64,000 nt of DNA from Actinostola sp. cb2023 (lineage: Eukaryota; Cnidaria; Anthozoa; Actiniaria; Actinostolidae). Numbering within the stretch: the first letter of the stretch is position 1; the number at the start of each line of letters is the position of its first letter. Position numbers and translations under genes: made by a program. The DNA lies in assembly GCA_033675265.1 (NCBI GenBank), contig JAUJYZ010001152.1, positions 248,001-312,000 of the forward strand, written 5' to 3'. Shown here piece by piece: positions 11,776 through 23,335 of this stretch. The notes beneath the pieces were generated by a model that did no database searches, was not told the origin of the DNA, and worked only from the letters and a program-made list of their open reading frames with translations.

Positions 11776-13101
11776 CAGTATATGTGGTTCTAATTGTGAA
11801 CAGTTCTAATCATGTGAACACTTTTCAGTAAAAGTGCCGTTTTTATACCGTAAAGTTAAGATCGACAAAAAATATTTCACCCGAGCAAATATTGATTTAT
11901 TTTCAATCATTCAATGCTATTTTGGGCTTCCTGACATTTATTCCGCGCAAAATTTCAACTTTGACGGCAAGGTAAGCTGACGACTGTTGTTTACAAATTC
12001 GAATTTTAAGCGCGCCTTTAAGATTCTCAGTGGCAAAGTTCGCATATTTTCTTAGAGTAAAATTGCCGCTAATGTACCTGTACTGGTACAATAGCAAATA
12101 TTGAGAAGGAAATATGTATAAGAAGTCCGCGTTTGTAATACAAATTTGCGCCATTGCGTTGTTAGCATATTACACGTCAGCAATTTAGCGTTGCCGTCTG
12201 ACTTCACTTCGTTTTAACATTTTTCTAGCATTTGTATCGAAATAACACGAACATAAATATTGTTTTAAGACAACTTGGAACTTGTACATCGAATTGCAAG
12301 GCTAGAAATCGAGAATAATACACAGTATTAGGCCATTAAAAAGCAAGCCAAAAGTGTTCACAATATACCTTTTTACCGATACGGCGGCCATCTTGAATTA
12401 TGGAGAAATTATGGGATGCCCAGGGTGCAAGCTAGTAACATGTAGTAACCATTTGGCCATGAAAAACTACGAAAACCTAATTTAAAGCAATGAATTTGTA
12501 CAAAATTATACAACAATACACAAAACATGTAGATATTAAGTCATACAACACTATGGCTAGCGTGACATAGAAAAATAATATAGAGTCGTTTTCGTATGAG
12601 TGGGAAGTAGCTACGGTACAGTTCATGCCGTACCGTGACCGTATCGCGCCATCATCGTGCGGTATCCAAGCATTCTGATTGGTTGAGCGATGATTACGCG
12701 CCCTGTGATTGGTTGAATACAGTGTCTTCGATTCCGTACCGTGACCGTAACTCCGTGCCGTAGGTTTCCCACTCATACGAAAACGACTCTATTGACGCGA
12801 CTCCACTCTACAGTTTTTGGGTCATTTGCACCCTGGGCATCCCAATGTTTTAGCCAAAACAATAGAATCCAAAATGGCCGCCGTATCGGTAAAAAGGTCT
12901 ATTGCAAACACCTGTTCACCATTAGAACCACCAACGGACATGATATAATAAAATATATTTAGAAAAGTTCAATAATAAATACAACGAAACTTAATCACAT
13001 GTTAGCTGAAGTGTAGAGCTAATTAATAGCAAATGTTCAGGATAATCGTATCAAGTGCAAAAAGTGTTCACAATATTGTTCATAATTAGAACCACATACT
13101 G
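11776..13101. mobile_element. TA-flanked terminal-inverted-repeat element (mariner-like), non-autonomous
   Basis: The left end CAGTATATGTGGTTCTAATT follows TA at 11774-11775. The inverted right end, ending CCACATACTG at 13101, precedes TA at 13102-13103. A TA target fits Tc1/mariner. No transposase frame is present. Inside is a second set of inverted arms at about 12360-12430 and 12820-12900, with GATACGGCGGCCATCTTGAA and its inverse. These surround the family A MITE at 12583-12789, so the structure is nested. Confidence 0.65.
12583..12789. mobile_element. MITE family A, intact copy
   Basis: Terminal inverted repeats GAGTCGTTTTCGTATGAGTG and its inverse ending CGAAAACGACTC are flanked by TA on both sides (12581-12582 and 12790-12791). 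The element is 207 bp and contains two ATTGG boxes. The same family occurs at 34652-34858 (207 bp) and 1207-1429. Confidence 0.88.
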
Positions 13102-13109
13102 TAGCTTAA

Positions 13110-13566
13110 AGTGCCTATAACCCCTGTGAGTTTGTTTTAAAAATCGATTATATATTAAGTGAATAGTTGCAGGTTTCAGTATTTTGTGATTTGAACTTCG
13201 TGTTTGCAAGTTATAGAGGTTTGAAAACGCGATATGGAAATCAGATGACGTCAAAATGACGCACTTTAAGGGATCAGGTCTTATACAAAAACACCCTTGT
13301 GCAAATTACTGACATTTTGAAACTTGCAATATCTTTTCACAGTTTATAGATATGATTTGATAAACTTTTTATCCTATTTCAGAAAGAACACAACTAAATA
13401 AGCTATGGCATCATTTCTTAAGTTACGTCACCAAATTAACATATCCCGATTTCAAACCTCTATAACTCACAAACACGAAGTTCAAATCACAAAACACTGA
13501 AACCTGCAACTATTCACTTAATATATAATCAATTTGTAAAACAAACTCACAGGGGTTATAGGCACT
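13110..13566. mobile_element. TTAA-flanked foldback element (piggyBac-like MITE)
   Basis: Inverted arms of about 150 bp begin AGTGCCTATAACCCCTGTGA at 13110 and end with the inverse at 13566. TTAA is present at both borders (13106-13109 and 13567-13570), the target signature of piggyBac. The central portion, about 13265-13415, is unique. Minus-strand short frames are arm translations. Confidence 0.8.
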
Positions 13567-14778
13567 TTAAACCAGCAATAGCAGAGTAGCAAAGGGGTTA
13601 CACGTGACGCGTTATTTGACCCAAAAATGGCGCGTGAATCGTGAAAAACACTTCATACTGAAATGATAAAACCGTGATCCGTGAATTTGCAAGAAAGACG
13701 TGCGTGAAATGGCTTAAATGATTCTATTGAGCCGTGAATTTACGAAAAAATGACACGTGAAGCGTGATCACATCAAAAAAAAAACTAATGAAGCAAAATA
13801 ACAAGAAGAGAAAAACAGATTAAAAGAACAAAAAGAATAACAAAAAGAAAATAAATATTAAGAAAATAAAAGAACTGATAGCTGGTCCATCGAGGAATCG
13901 AACCCGGATCCGTCAGCTTCAAAAACATGAGTTGTAGACGCGAGCCATGGGACGATAGGAATTTGCACAACAATAGACAGTCCATTCACAAGATACACTA
14001 GGTTATTTTGTCCTCCAAATCAATAAGCGTGCACGATAGCCTAGTGGTGCGGGGCAGTTATTTAGTGGGACTAGGATCCGACTGTTCCCTCCCTCTTTGA
14101 TCACTAAGCTGATTGGTGTAATGCCCGGATAGCGCGGATGAAGCCGAAATCTACGTCCTATACGTAACATACGGTGACTAAGCATTTAAGTCTGGGTGTA
14201 TGGTCCTTTTATAGGTAAAAAATGGCGGCATTCCTTTCATTTTAACTTTCGAATCCCAGTCGGGACGTTTTTTTCCGTGTTTTTTTCTCTCCTTTTTCTC
14301 CGTTTCTTTCTTCTTAAATCTCTTGACTTTAAATGTATATATATATAAGGGAATATAAGGGTAAACTGCTGCCTGTTGCGCATGTGTAGGTCCGTGATTA
14401 CCCATAATACATCACGGTCGTTCGAAAAAAACCGAGTTCCTAAAATAGTCGAATTCAAATGGCCGTTGCTCGGCGAGTAAAGGAAGAGGGAAAAATTCAC
14501 TAGTATGTCAAGAAGAGCGATGGAAGTTTGCTGAGAACGTGGCGTTTTGTTTCACAATGAATTATTTTGGAAGAAAATCGAAGTCAAATTTCGCTAATTT
14601 TCGAGGTTGTGAAATGACGTTTTTGATTTATATGAAAAACAAATTGAAGTTATGCCCAGAAATCGGACCAGGTTCTGCTCGGACGTTATATCTGTTCAGT
14701 ACGCATGCCGGCTCCAGTAGCGCCAGGGATACTGTCGGCCGAGTTGTGATGTAGAGTTCTGAAAAGCTCCGTTTTGCC
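13567..14778. other. Intergenic DNA, no gene seen
   Basis: The stretch 13610-13770 repeats the phrase CGTGAA many times. A segment at 13884-13960, read on the minus strand, has a B-box-like GGTTCGATTCC and may be a decayed tRNA-derived SINE. At 14020-14130 there is a TAGCCTAGTGG phrase like an A box, without a partner B box. No coding region is convincing. Confidence 0.4.
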
Positions 14779-14853
14779 GTCCACACTAAAACGATAGACC
14801 TGCGTTTTCAAGTCTCCGCTTTGGAAAGCGTTTTCGATCGTTTTAGTGTGGAC
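14779..14853. repeat. Short inverted repeat
   Basis: GTCCACACTAAAACGAT at 14779-14795 is exactly inverted as ATCGTTTTAGTGTGGAC at 14837-14853, around a loop of about 40 bases. It may be the core of a small MITE, but no target duplication was identified. Confidence 0.7.
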
Positions 14854-14945
14854 GCTCGGTAAAAACACATAAAAAAGTAATAGTGAGCGACTGATTCTGG
14901 AGGGAAAAGGACGGACTGTTCAGTCTATTCTTGTAGGAACCCCTT

Positions 14946-15436
14946 CAATAAGCCAGTTCACGCTGTCGTCCGCCATTTTGAATTGGGGCAAACTCGGCAA
15001 AATTGATAGAAATCTGGATCACTTTGACTTGCCGTAACTCCGCTCGATTTCGTTGGATTTTTAAAAACTTACCATTTTAGAAAAGATGTGTTCTTTGTTA
15101 TTGATGTCCTATAATATGATGGGTATTGGAAGGCTACAAATCGAGAAAAAAAGATTTTTGTTTTCAAAATAAAACGTTCGGCACGTGAATATGCAAATTA
15201 GCTCGAAATTTTAAGATCCATTCGTGAAAAGAAGATTGGCTCGAAAATGTAGTTAAAACACCTACATTGATCTTATTTTCACTCCAACAACTCATATGCA
15301 TGTCTGCTGATTATCGAAGTTTACATTTTGAAAATCCAACGAAATCGAGCGGAGTTACGGCAAGCCAAAGTGATCTAAATTTTGTCGAGTTTGCCCCAAT
15401 TCAAAATGGCGGCCGACAGCGTGAACTGGCTTATTG
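14946..15436. mobile_element. Foldback element with arms of about 125 bp
   Basis: The left arm begins CAATAAGCCAGTTCACGCTG and the right arm ends CAGCGTGAACTGGCTTATTG. Both arms contain CGCCATTTTGAATTGGGGCA or its inverse, and a block with CCGTAACTCCGCTCGATTTC. The centre, about 15075-15310, is not inverted. No protein is encoded. Confidence 0.8.
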
Positions 15437-15881
15437 TGTTCATGCTTGCGTCGCTAGTGAAAACCAGGTACACACTCCTATGTAATTGTCAAATACATTT
15501 TACTCTTCATACAAAGCAGTCTAGTACATTAGTCTCCTTTCTTAATGAATGATTTTTATTTACCATTGCATTTCTTAGAGTATAATAGTTTTTAGTCTAT
15601 CAGTACCACACAAGTGACTAGTGCTTTTCGTGCGCTGTGATTGGTTAAAGGGATATCCTATTCACCTCCGAGCCGCAAAACAAGATGGTGTTGCGTTTCG
15701 CGAGCGTGTCTTTTTCTTGAAAATAAATTTTATATATTTGGCTAGCTATTCATTTGTGCGGTATATCATAAAACAATTATTCCCCTCAGTGTTGGCGCTC
15801 GAAGACTCGTGGCTCGGTAAATATAATAATAATAAATAATAATAATAATATCCACCACTACTCACCTCCACTTCGGGGAAT

Positions 15882-16022
15882 AATTGAAGGGCTCCCTGCA
15901 AGAACGGAGTAAGTGACTTGTGATCAAAACCCAAATTCTCCTTTGTAATTAAAAGAATCTCTAGGAGAATTTAGATTTCGATCAGAGATCACTTACGTTG
16001 TTCTTGCAGGGAGCCCTTTAAT
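15882..16022. mobile_element. MITE family C, copy in the POLR3D 3' region
   Basis: ATTGAAGGGCTCCCTGCAAG at 15883 is matched by the inverted end CTTGCAGGGAGCCCTTTAAT. The interior CAAAACCCAAATTCTCCTTT matches copies at 41731-41830, 41845-41985 and 42676-42819. It lies about 45 bp past the POLR3D stop. An ATTAAA on the gene's strand at 16018-16023, at the MITE edge, could serve as a polyadenylation signal (inference). Confidence 0.8.
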
Positions 16023-16066
16023 TGTTAATTATACATACTGATACATGATATTTTGATATAAATATT

Positions 16067-19000
16067 CTAGGCAGCTAATAGTTTCTCAAAGTCTGGTGTA
16101 CAAATAATTCGGTGTTTAACTTGACCTAAGACTGTCATGTCTGACATGTCTTCTTCTGTGTGCACAGTGACCAATTCCTGGAAAACAGAGATAAAACAAT
16201 ACAATCAACCCTCGTTGTTGGACAAGGTGGTCGCTTACGGGAGGTTGGCCACTTACAAGAAGTAATAATTAGAGTGTTTGACTGAGAAATTAGGAAAAAC
16301 GGGATTTCTTACCTCCCGTAAGCGACTAGAACAGATTTCGTGTGAAAAACCACGGCGCACGGCATGGTCACAGCACGATTCGAAATTTCATTCTAAATTC
16401 TAAATCATCACGTGTAAGTTTTTCACAGTCATACGAAATCTGCTCTATCTCCCTGTAGTAACTAGCCACAGGTAGCCCACTCATACGAACTGTAATGTTA
16501 TGTATGGGTAACCGAGGAAAATGGGAGGATTTTACAGTAAGTAAAGTCGTGGCTTTGGTGTGAACACGACGGTGTCTCTCTATTGCTCAACGGCCAACAA
16601 ACCACGAGGCCCGAACAACGACTTTAATGTACGCGTGGAGTGCGGATTAAAGCAGCAAACAGAATCACATGCACTCACTTGGAGAAATGAACATGACGTT
16701 CCCATAGCAACATCAAGAGTGACGTCACCGAGCAGTAGCCTGGTTTTTCCTGATTTCAGTACTTGTAGTTTCCCTATGTAGCCCTCAGACACATCTTTCA
16801 GCGATAAGTTGGCAGTTTCGGTGGATTTGGCCTGAAAGAAAGAAACGCCAAAAACGCACATATAATCCTTTAGTTAGAACAATGTAAAGTGCTTATACAG
16901 TCGAACCTCTCCACAATGGCCACCTCGGGATTAAATTTTGTGGTTGTTGTGTAGAGGTGGTCGTTGTGTGGAGGTGGTCATTGTGTGGAGGTGGCCGTTG
17001 TGTAGAGGTGGCCGTTGTGTAGAGGTTGTTGTTGTGTAGAGGTGGCTGTTGTGTGGAGGTGGTCGTTGTGTAGAGGTGGCCGTTGTGTGGAGGTTTTAAA
17101 AACGAATAAATGTATCGGCTTGCTAGTGGCCAGGACAAAAACCCTGGCCGTCACAGAGAGGTGGCCGTTGTGGGGAGGTGGTCGTTATTAGAGATTCTAC
17201 TGTATAAATAAATAATATTTGATTATTTTTATTATTACATCGGCTCGTTATTACGGACACTTTAGCTTAGCCTGCGTGGCGGCACAAAGGGTACGGATAG
17301 GAGGGACTAGGGATCAGAAGGGGAAGGAAAAGAGGACTGAGGAGAGGAGGGGAAAAGGAGGGGTCCCTCCAATCCGTACCCTTTGGGCCGCCACACTTTA
17401 GTTTGGCCCATAATTTTATTTACTTTTATTTTGATACACCTTGGGGGGAGGGGGTATATACATGTACGGGGGGTATTCCTGGGACACCGTGGTCTATGTG
17501 TCAGATGTCAGTCAAATATTTGGCCAGTTGTCAGTTAAATATTTACCTTGACAGTTAAACGTTAGTTCACTATTAACTGGCCATATCCTGTTTTGAACAA
17601 TTTGACAAGTTTGATACTTCGATTGTCAGTTGACAGTTAAGTTTTATTTGTCAGTTAACAGTTATTTTTAAAGCTGTTTGTCCATTCAGACCTTCCTCTA
17701 ACTATTTATGCAAAAACTCAGTAATATAATCTTATTACCTTTTCATTATTTTCACCATTGATTCCCGTCTTGTCTTGAAATGCAAGACTGATTGGTAGTT
17801 TATCTGGTAGTTGTATGAAGATGAGCTTGTCTTCACTGGGCTAAGAATACAGAACCAGATGGTAAGAATATTCCCCTTTCGAGTTTGCAGATACTGCTGT
17901 AAATTCAGACAGCAGAGGCATGTATGTAGGGTTAGCCTCGAGTCTGTGTAAATTATTCACAAATACTAACGCAAACAAGAACGCATAGCCACAGTCCCCC
18001 ACCCCTCCTCCCCCCCCCCCCCCCCCCCCTCACCCCCGCCATCCCCAACAAAAAATTGTAAATGCCCAGTTTAGTACATAATCATGGTAAATGTTATGAA
18101 TGAAATGACATCAAAAATGTATGCTTTTATCTGTGAGTTGCTCATCTTCTAGACTTGCTCCAAGTCTCGTTCGTTTCCCCCCCGCGAAGTACGCTGTTTG
18201 GGCTTCCTGTGTTTGCTTGGGCTTCCTGTGGTGGAAGAAGGGAGCCCAAACAGCGTACTTCGCGGGGGGAAAAACGAACGAGACTTGGAGCAAGTCTACT
18301 CATCTTCCTGCTCTACTAGGGTAGAACAAACAGTACCTCGCTGCTTGTAGTGAATAATGATGAGCATGTAGGTTGTTCTTCTGTTTTTGTTGGGAGTTTT
18401 TTCATTATTGATTTTGGTTTGATGGGCATTTTTACATCTGAATCTTCCATGTCAATATCCATTGGTTCTTCTGTTGATAAACAAAATGCCAATGTTTTAT
18501 TTCAGCAAATAGAACAGCTTGTGTGAGCAATAGAGTGTCTGTACATGTACACATTATCGCACCTTTATTATTATTAGTTTACCTTTGACGGACATAGTTT
18601 TCTTGTCATCCATTTCTTTTATCTTGAGAGAGTAACTTGATAATGGAATGGAAATTGGAGTCATACCAAACTCTGTACACTCATCTTCAGCATCATCCTG
18701 ATATTACATGTACAAAACTGTCATTACTTGATAAAGAAACTATGATAAGCATAGACAGAACAAATGTTCAGAAAAAATCAGACGCCTTGAGCGGGATTCG
18801 AACCCACGACACCCCGATTTTATGACAGGTGCTCTACCCACTGAGTTACCGAGGCAACTACATTGTACAGTGGCGTGGAGTTCAACTTAGCTCAAAGATG
18901 CTGATTTTAACCTAACATTTGCTCCCAGGCCTCACGGAACTGGGAATTGCTTCAGTAATGATGTACGAACCGCATCACGCAGTCACAGTAGTCATTAAAT

Positions 19001-22000
19001 AGCAAATTACAGTAGTATACTATTCATGTAGTTATACAATGTGTACACATGTACATGTATGTTAGTTTGCTGAAGGGCCAAATTTTCAAGAGTATTTTGG
19101 GGCAATCAGGATCATTCAAGATCATGCAAGATCATGTATAATCTCCACATCGACCCACATCGTAATACTATGACAAAGCAAATGACTACAAAGGAGACTA
19201 GATCATGTAGGATCCTGCAATAAATTATCACCCAAGATCTCTCGTGATCTAAGATAATATTTATAAAATTATTGATCTTGTCGAGATAATATTTAATTAT
19301 TAAAAAATTATCACCCAAGATCTCTCATGATCTAAGATAATATTTATAAAATTATTGATCTTGTCGAGATAATATTTAATTATTAAAAAATTATCACCCA
19401 AGATCTCTCATGATCTAAGATAATATTTATAAAATTATTGATCTTGTCGAGATAATATTTAATTATTAAAAAATTATCACCCAAGATCTCTCATGATCTT
19501 GTTGAGATAATATTTATAAAATAATGTCGAGATAATATTTAATTATTAAAAAATGATCACCCAAGATCTCTCATGATCTTGAGATAATATTTATAAAATT
19601 ATTGATCTTGTCGAGATAATATTTAATTATTAAAAAATTATCACCCAAGATCTCTCATGATCTTGTTGAGATAATATTTATAAAATTATTGATCTTGTTG
19701 AGATAATATTTAATTATTAAAAAATTATCACCCAAGATCTCTCATGATCTTGTTGAGATAATATTTATTCATTATTATAATGTCAATCTGTGAGGACATT
19801 TATGGTTTTCATTGAAAAAGGAAAGATCCCGGCTTTAATCTGACTTGTACTTTAGTTTACAACACCAACCTCTGTTTGTAACATTTTTAAGATTCTCTTT
19901 GATTCATCATCGTCACAACCAAAATTCCTGTAAATGCAACAAAAGTACTTCATTAATTTTAGCTCTGTGGTAGATTTAGGGTATTCAGGGCAGGATTAAC
20001 AACTCTAGCTGTGGCTAAAATACATGTACATGTATGATAGTAATAGAGGATGGAGATGTGGGGCCCAGTTACTGGCACTTTTTGAGTGACTCATTGAATC
20101 CTAAAGTATCGCAGCAGAATGGAACAGTGATGGAGCTGAGGGAGAGGTAAAAGGGCGCACCGCTTTACTCTCGTAAGAAAGAGTGTGTCTACAATGATTA
20201 ACATGGAAACAATTATTGTCAATACTTCTCTTTCTTGACTGTAGCTTTGACAGTCTTGCTGTCTCTTCTGTCTCCACCAGTGAAACTAACTGAAGGAGTT
20301 GATTGACCTAAACATTAAATTGTAAATCAAGCCAAATAAACCATGACTCTAATCGGCAGCCTCCAACATTATACACATGAATGTATGTACATGTTGGTTG
20401 ACCATTGGATTTCTTTTATACATGTAACCTTAAACCATAACCTTATTTGTTATTTTTTTACATTTACAATATTATAATTGTACAGCACATAGAACAGAAA
20501 TTGTATATATATGTGCCATATAAGCACATTATTATTATTTATTATTATTTCTATACAATGTACCTGTTTTACCCTTCTCTGCTGGACCCATTGAAAATAC
20601 AGACTGTGATGCAACAATTTCTGGTCTTCCTTTGTTCCCCTTGCCTCTACCCCTGCCACGCCCATGACCTTCCCTTCCTCGTTGGAAATCTTTTTTCTGA
20701 GACTAACAAACATAAGATGTGCAATGAGCAAATATCTACATGTCGGTCCTGTCGGTTGGTCGGTCGGTCGGTCGGTCGGTCGGTCGGTCGGTCGGTCGGT
20801 CGGTCGGTCGGTCGTTCGTTCGGTCGGTCGGTCGGTCGGTCGGTCTGGGCATTCCTACAAATGCATATTATAAGTGCAAAATAGTTTTATACTACATACT
20901 CACAGAAGGCTCTTTATCAGAAGATTCTTTTAGCCTGACGACAAGTGAAAAACAATAATTTATTTACTACTTATTACTTATGTTACTACTTATTCAACTC
21001 ATTTTAATAAAAATAACTAATGAAATATTTAAAAAATTCATGTCAGTGGAAAACACACTAGAAATCATAACCGTAATGAGTGTTGTAAATCTGATACAAA
21101 ATCATCCTCATTTGCATCAACTTTAACAACGATTTTCTCAAGGAAAATAAAATAATATTTTATTGTAGCTTCAAAATTTTGATGAAATATGAACTTCTGC
21201 AAACTTGTACATTGTACTGTTTACAACATTCGCAGTGTGTTGTATCAAATTCTGATACAATACTGCTGTTTATGTTGTAAACACTACATACATGGATATG
21301 GGGTTTGTAATTCATTAGCTTTTACAATGTAACTATTATGTGCTTACTCTTCTTTTAATCTTCTTGTTGGTATTGTTGGTGTGAAGGCTCTCTGGAAACA
21401 AAATGAAAGAAAAGAACTAGTAACTTTAGACATGTGCTTCTTGTGCTTGCGTTCATGTTTGTGCCACTAGTGAAAACCATGCTTCAGTATTAGTACATGA
21501 CTGTATGTATTTACCTGAGACTTTCCAGCTAAGTTCAGCTTTGGTGTTGCCCCTAGACTAAGGTCCCTGGCAGGTCTTAGAGATGGCAGTCGTCCAGGGC
21601 TATTAAACGTAATAGAAATACAAAACAATACAATAACTTTATTTGAATACACGATTAAAATTAAAGCTGAAAAGCTTGTGGGTCATGTACAAAACAATGA
21701 AAATAAAAATATGTATATGGAATTCTAAATGCTATATAAATAAATACAATGAACATACTGTACAGTCATTCATATGAACAGACACACTTATGTTCATCAC
21801 TTGGAAAAGTCCATGAATCTACATAGGACAGGCAAACACTACCCTTCATCTGCTACAGTATCACCAGAGAATAACTGTATTCTATTGCTTAATTGGTTTC
21901 AATCAGCTGGTAAAAGAGTTGATGTATATATTTAACCTAACAATTTGTTAATCAACCATATAATGTATTCAGACATACCCTGACATAACTCCAGCATTTC

Positions 22001-22493
22001 GTTGTCTTGATAGCAAAGCTAAAGAGTAAATAAAGTAAGTAAGTAAATCTAAATCTAAATCTAAATATAATTGTAGTATAGTGTAATTGTAGTGTAGGTT
22101 TTTAAGATATTTATATTATATTGTTATTTATTAAGTTTAGTGAGGGCCACAAGTTTGTAAGTGTATTTCACTTTTATGTGTTACCCTCTTGAAATAAAGT
22201 CTTCATCATCATCATCATCATCAATAAATACCCATAATACATGTAAGCATAAATAAATATCAGAGATGTAACTTAAGCTTAAGTCTTTAATATATATAAC
22301 TTATTATAACACATAAATGTACATGTACATTGTAGAATATGTGAAGTAGATGTACTGCAAGCTCCATAGTACGACACGTGGGGGGGGGGGGGGGGGGGTA
22401 ATAGTGGGACCAAATAAGAACAGTTTTACCTCTTGCACTAAGTGGTAGACTTGGTGTTCTAGGAGACATATCATCCTTCTTTCCCTCAGACAT
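16067..22493 (-). CDS. POLR3D: DNA-directed RNA polymerase III subunit RPC4
   Basis: RPC4 is a Pol III subunit that pairs with RPC5 in the TFIIF-like subcomplex, in the nucleus. Thirteen exons, in transcript order: 22493-22430, 22018-21979, 21599-21515, 21391-21348, 20934-20904, 20702-20564, 20307-20226, 19927-19870, 18697-18583, 18470-18337, 17840-17739, 16831-16679, 16177-16067. They total 1158 bp (385 residues) with GT-AG borders and consistent phase; human RPC4 is 398. Family hallmarks are PGRLPSLRPARDLSLG, AFTPTIPTRRLKE, an RG-rich stretch (GHGRGRGRGKG), PEIVASQSVFSMGPAEKG, the acidic linker KEEPMDIDMED, and the conserved C-terminal domain with YIGKLQVLKSGKTRLLLGDV, TLDVAMGTSCSFLQ, and DMTVLGQVKHRIICTPDFEKL just before the stop. 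The start is the ATG before SEGKKDDMSPRTPS. Introns hold minisatellites, a SINE and MITEs, and no exon is broken. Very short exons such as exon 5 (31 bp) are the least certain. Confidence 0.95.
16329..16445. mobile_element. TA-flanked MITE in the last POLR3D intron
   Basis: GAACAGATTTCGTGTGAAAA on the left pairs with TTTTTCACAGTCATACGAAATCTGCTC on the right, with some mismatches. TA lies at 16327-16328 and 16446-16447. A lone right end of the same family occurs at 35424-35451. Confidence 0.7.
16898..17202. mobile_element. Mariner-like MITE filled by a 17-bp minisatellite, POLR3D intron
   Basis: The end CAGTCGAACCTCTCCACAAT follows TA at 16896-16897. The other end, ATTCTACTG, precedes TA at 17203-17204. 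Between them are many units like GTGTAGAGGTGGCCGTT. The terminal phrase CAGTCGAACCTCTC also occurs at 24595, and a variant opens the element at 48089. It lies in the intron between exons 17840-17739 and 16831-16679. Confidence 0.7.
17276..17394. repeat. Foldback with G/C-rich arms
   Basis: GTGGCGGCACAAAGGGTACG at 17276 is inverted at 17394 (CGTACCCTTTGGGCCGCCAC), and GGAGGGAC pairs with GTCCCTCC. The loop is purine-rich (GGAGAGGAGGGGAAAAGGAG). It lies in a POLR3D intron. A related purine-rich block occurs at 26800-26880. Confidence 0.75.
18150..18298. mobile_element. Foldback MITE with perfect 9-bp target duplication
   Basis: TAGACTTGCTCCAAGTCTCG opens the element and its inverse closes it. 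Arms of about 60 bp continue through CGCGAAGTACGCTGTTTGGG. CTCATCTTC occurs at both borders, 18141-18149 and 18299-18307. The duplication length points towards Mutator-like elements. It lies in the POLR3D intron after the exon ending at 18337, about 39 bp inside the donor. Confidence 0.88.
18753..18913 (-). mobile_element. tRNA-derived SINE, copy 1
   Basis: The minus strand at 18855-18784 folds as a 72-nt tRNA-like cloverleaf with A-box-like TAACTCAGTGG and B-box GGTTCGAATCC. Its acceptor stem and D arm contain mismatches. Position 33 of the anticodon loop is A rather than T, so a functional tRNA is unlikely. Flanks on both sides are shared with 62762-62920, which marks a dispersed element. 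It lies in the POLR3D intron, oriented with the gene. Confidence 0.8.
19140..19770. repeat. Minisatellite, about 83-bp unit, in a POLR3D intron
   Basis: Seven units spaced 80-87 bp carry TTATCACCCAAGATCTCTCA and GATAATATTTAATTATTAAA. The array lies between the exons at 19927-19870 and 18697-18583. Each unit contains internal near-inverse pieces (GATCTAAGATAATATT and similar). Confidence 0.9.
20754..20845. repeat. (GGTC)n microsatellite beside a POLR3D exon
   Basis: About 22 copies of GGTC have a small break (GTTCGTTC) near 20813. The tract lies about 50 bp upstream of the acceptor of exon 20702-20564. Because a 4-base unit rotates through all frames, the SVGR-repeat open frames here are not genes. 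Confidence 0.95.
22140..22228 (+). mobile_element. 3' tail of a non-LTR retrotransposon, copy 2
   Basis: The same GTGAGGGCCACAAGTTTGTA...CTTCATCATCATCATCATC block as at 1843-1937. It lies in the first coding intron of POLR3D. Confidence 0.55.
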
Positions 22494-22700
22494 CGCGATG
22501 GATTTTCTCCAAAATATTCCTTCCAAAAACACGATAACCCAAAACTCAAAGCAGAATTCAAAAAAGTAAAGAACTCTAAAGTTATACAAAAGTTAAAAAT
22601 AACATTTCATTGAGATATGAAGGCATACAAAGTCGAATTTTGGCAAACATCACTTTCTTTACTATTCAGCCGCCATTTTGTTTTTACTTGTCAATCACTG
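22494..22700. promoter_or_regulatory. Probable POLR3D promoter with a YY1-like site
   Basis: GCCGCCATTTTG at 22669-22680 matches the YY1 core on the minus strand about 180 bp upstream of the POLR3D start, a common arrangement for housekeeping genes. A plus-strand ATG at 22727 followed by GGGAGGGTAAGTAT could be a divergent first exon, but nothing downstream supports it. The transcription start is not known. Confidence 0.4.
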
Positions 22701-23335
22701 CGGTCAGCGGAGTTGCATATCATCGCAATGGCCTGGGAGAGGGGAGGGTAAGTATATTTTGTTTTCGTGAAAATGGTCCCTTTTCATTGACTACCGTTTT
22801 TGGACCACCCCCTCCCAAACTCGATGGAGAGCATTTGGTAGAATGAATAAATAAATGCATGAATGAATGAATAAATGCATGACAGTAAGACTTGAGATGG
22901 AGTAGACTTCCCAGTAAAATATTCAAGTTAATTAATCAGTGAAGGCGTGAGCACATATGAACACATTTTATTTCAAATCTTTTTTGTTTACTGAACTAAA
23001 GGATCGACACACGGTGCGACATTGGGAGCCGTGTCCGCCCACCCCTGCAATCAGTGTTGTGAACCAAACTTATTGAAATACAGTGCAATCCTACTTCTGC
23101 AACATTGCGCGCAACAAATCATGCAGAGGTGGACGCGCGCTGAAATCATGAGATTGTCGGCAATGTTGTACCGAGTGTCTGGACCTTTATAACAGTTGCT
23201 AAAAAATGTGTCCGACAGTCTGGTCTTTAGGTTATATATCACATGTGTATATACTATGTTGATCAGTTACGTTTGCTGAAGACTGAAATTAGTCCAACCT
23301 CTTGAAAGCGACCACCTTTCTTGTCAAGCATAGTG

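Noticed and set aside
13884..13960. tRNA gene with B box GGTTCGATTCC
   Set aside because: No paired acceptor stem could be formed; at most a decayed SINE fragment.
18784..18855. Functional tRNA gene
   Set aside because: The cloverleaf has stem mismatches and A at position 33, and its flanks are shared with a second copy, so it was called a SINE.
20447..20958. SVGR-repeat proteins
   Set aside because: They come from a (GGTC)n tract in a POLR3D intron, and parts overlap a real exon on the other strand.
22727..22750. Divergent first exon sharing the POLR3D promoter (ATGGCCTGGGAGAGGGGAGG with a donor)
   Set aside because: No downstream exon could be found, and the tract is simple purine-rich sequence.
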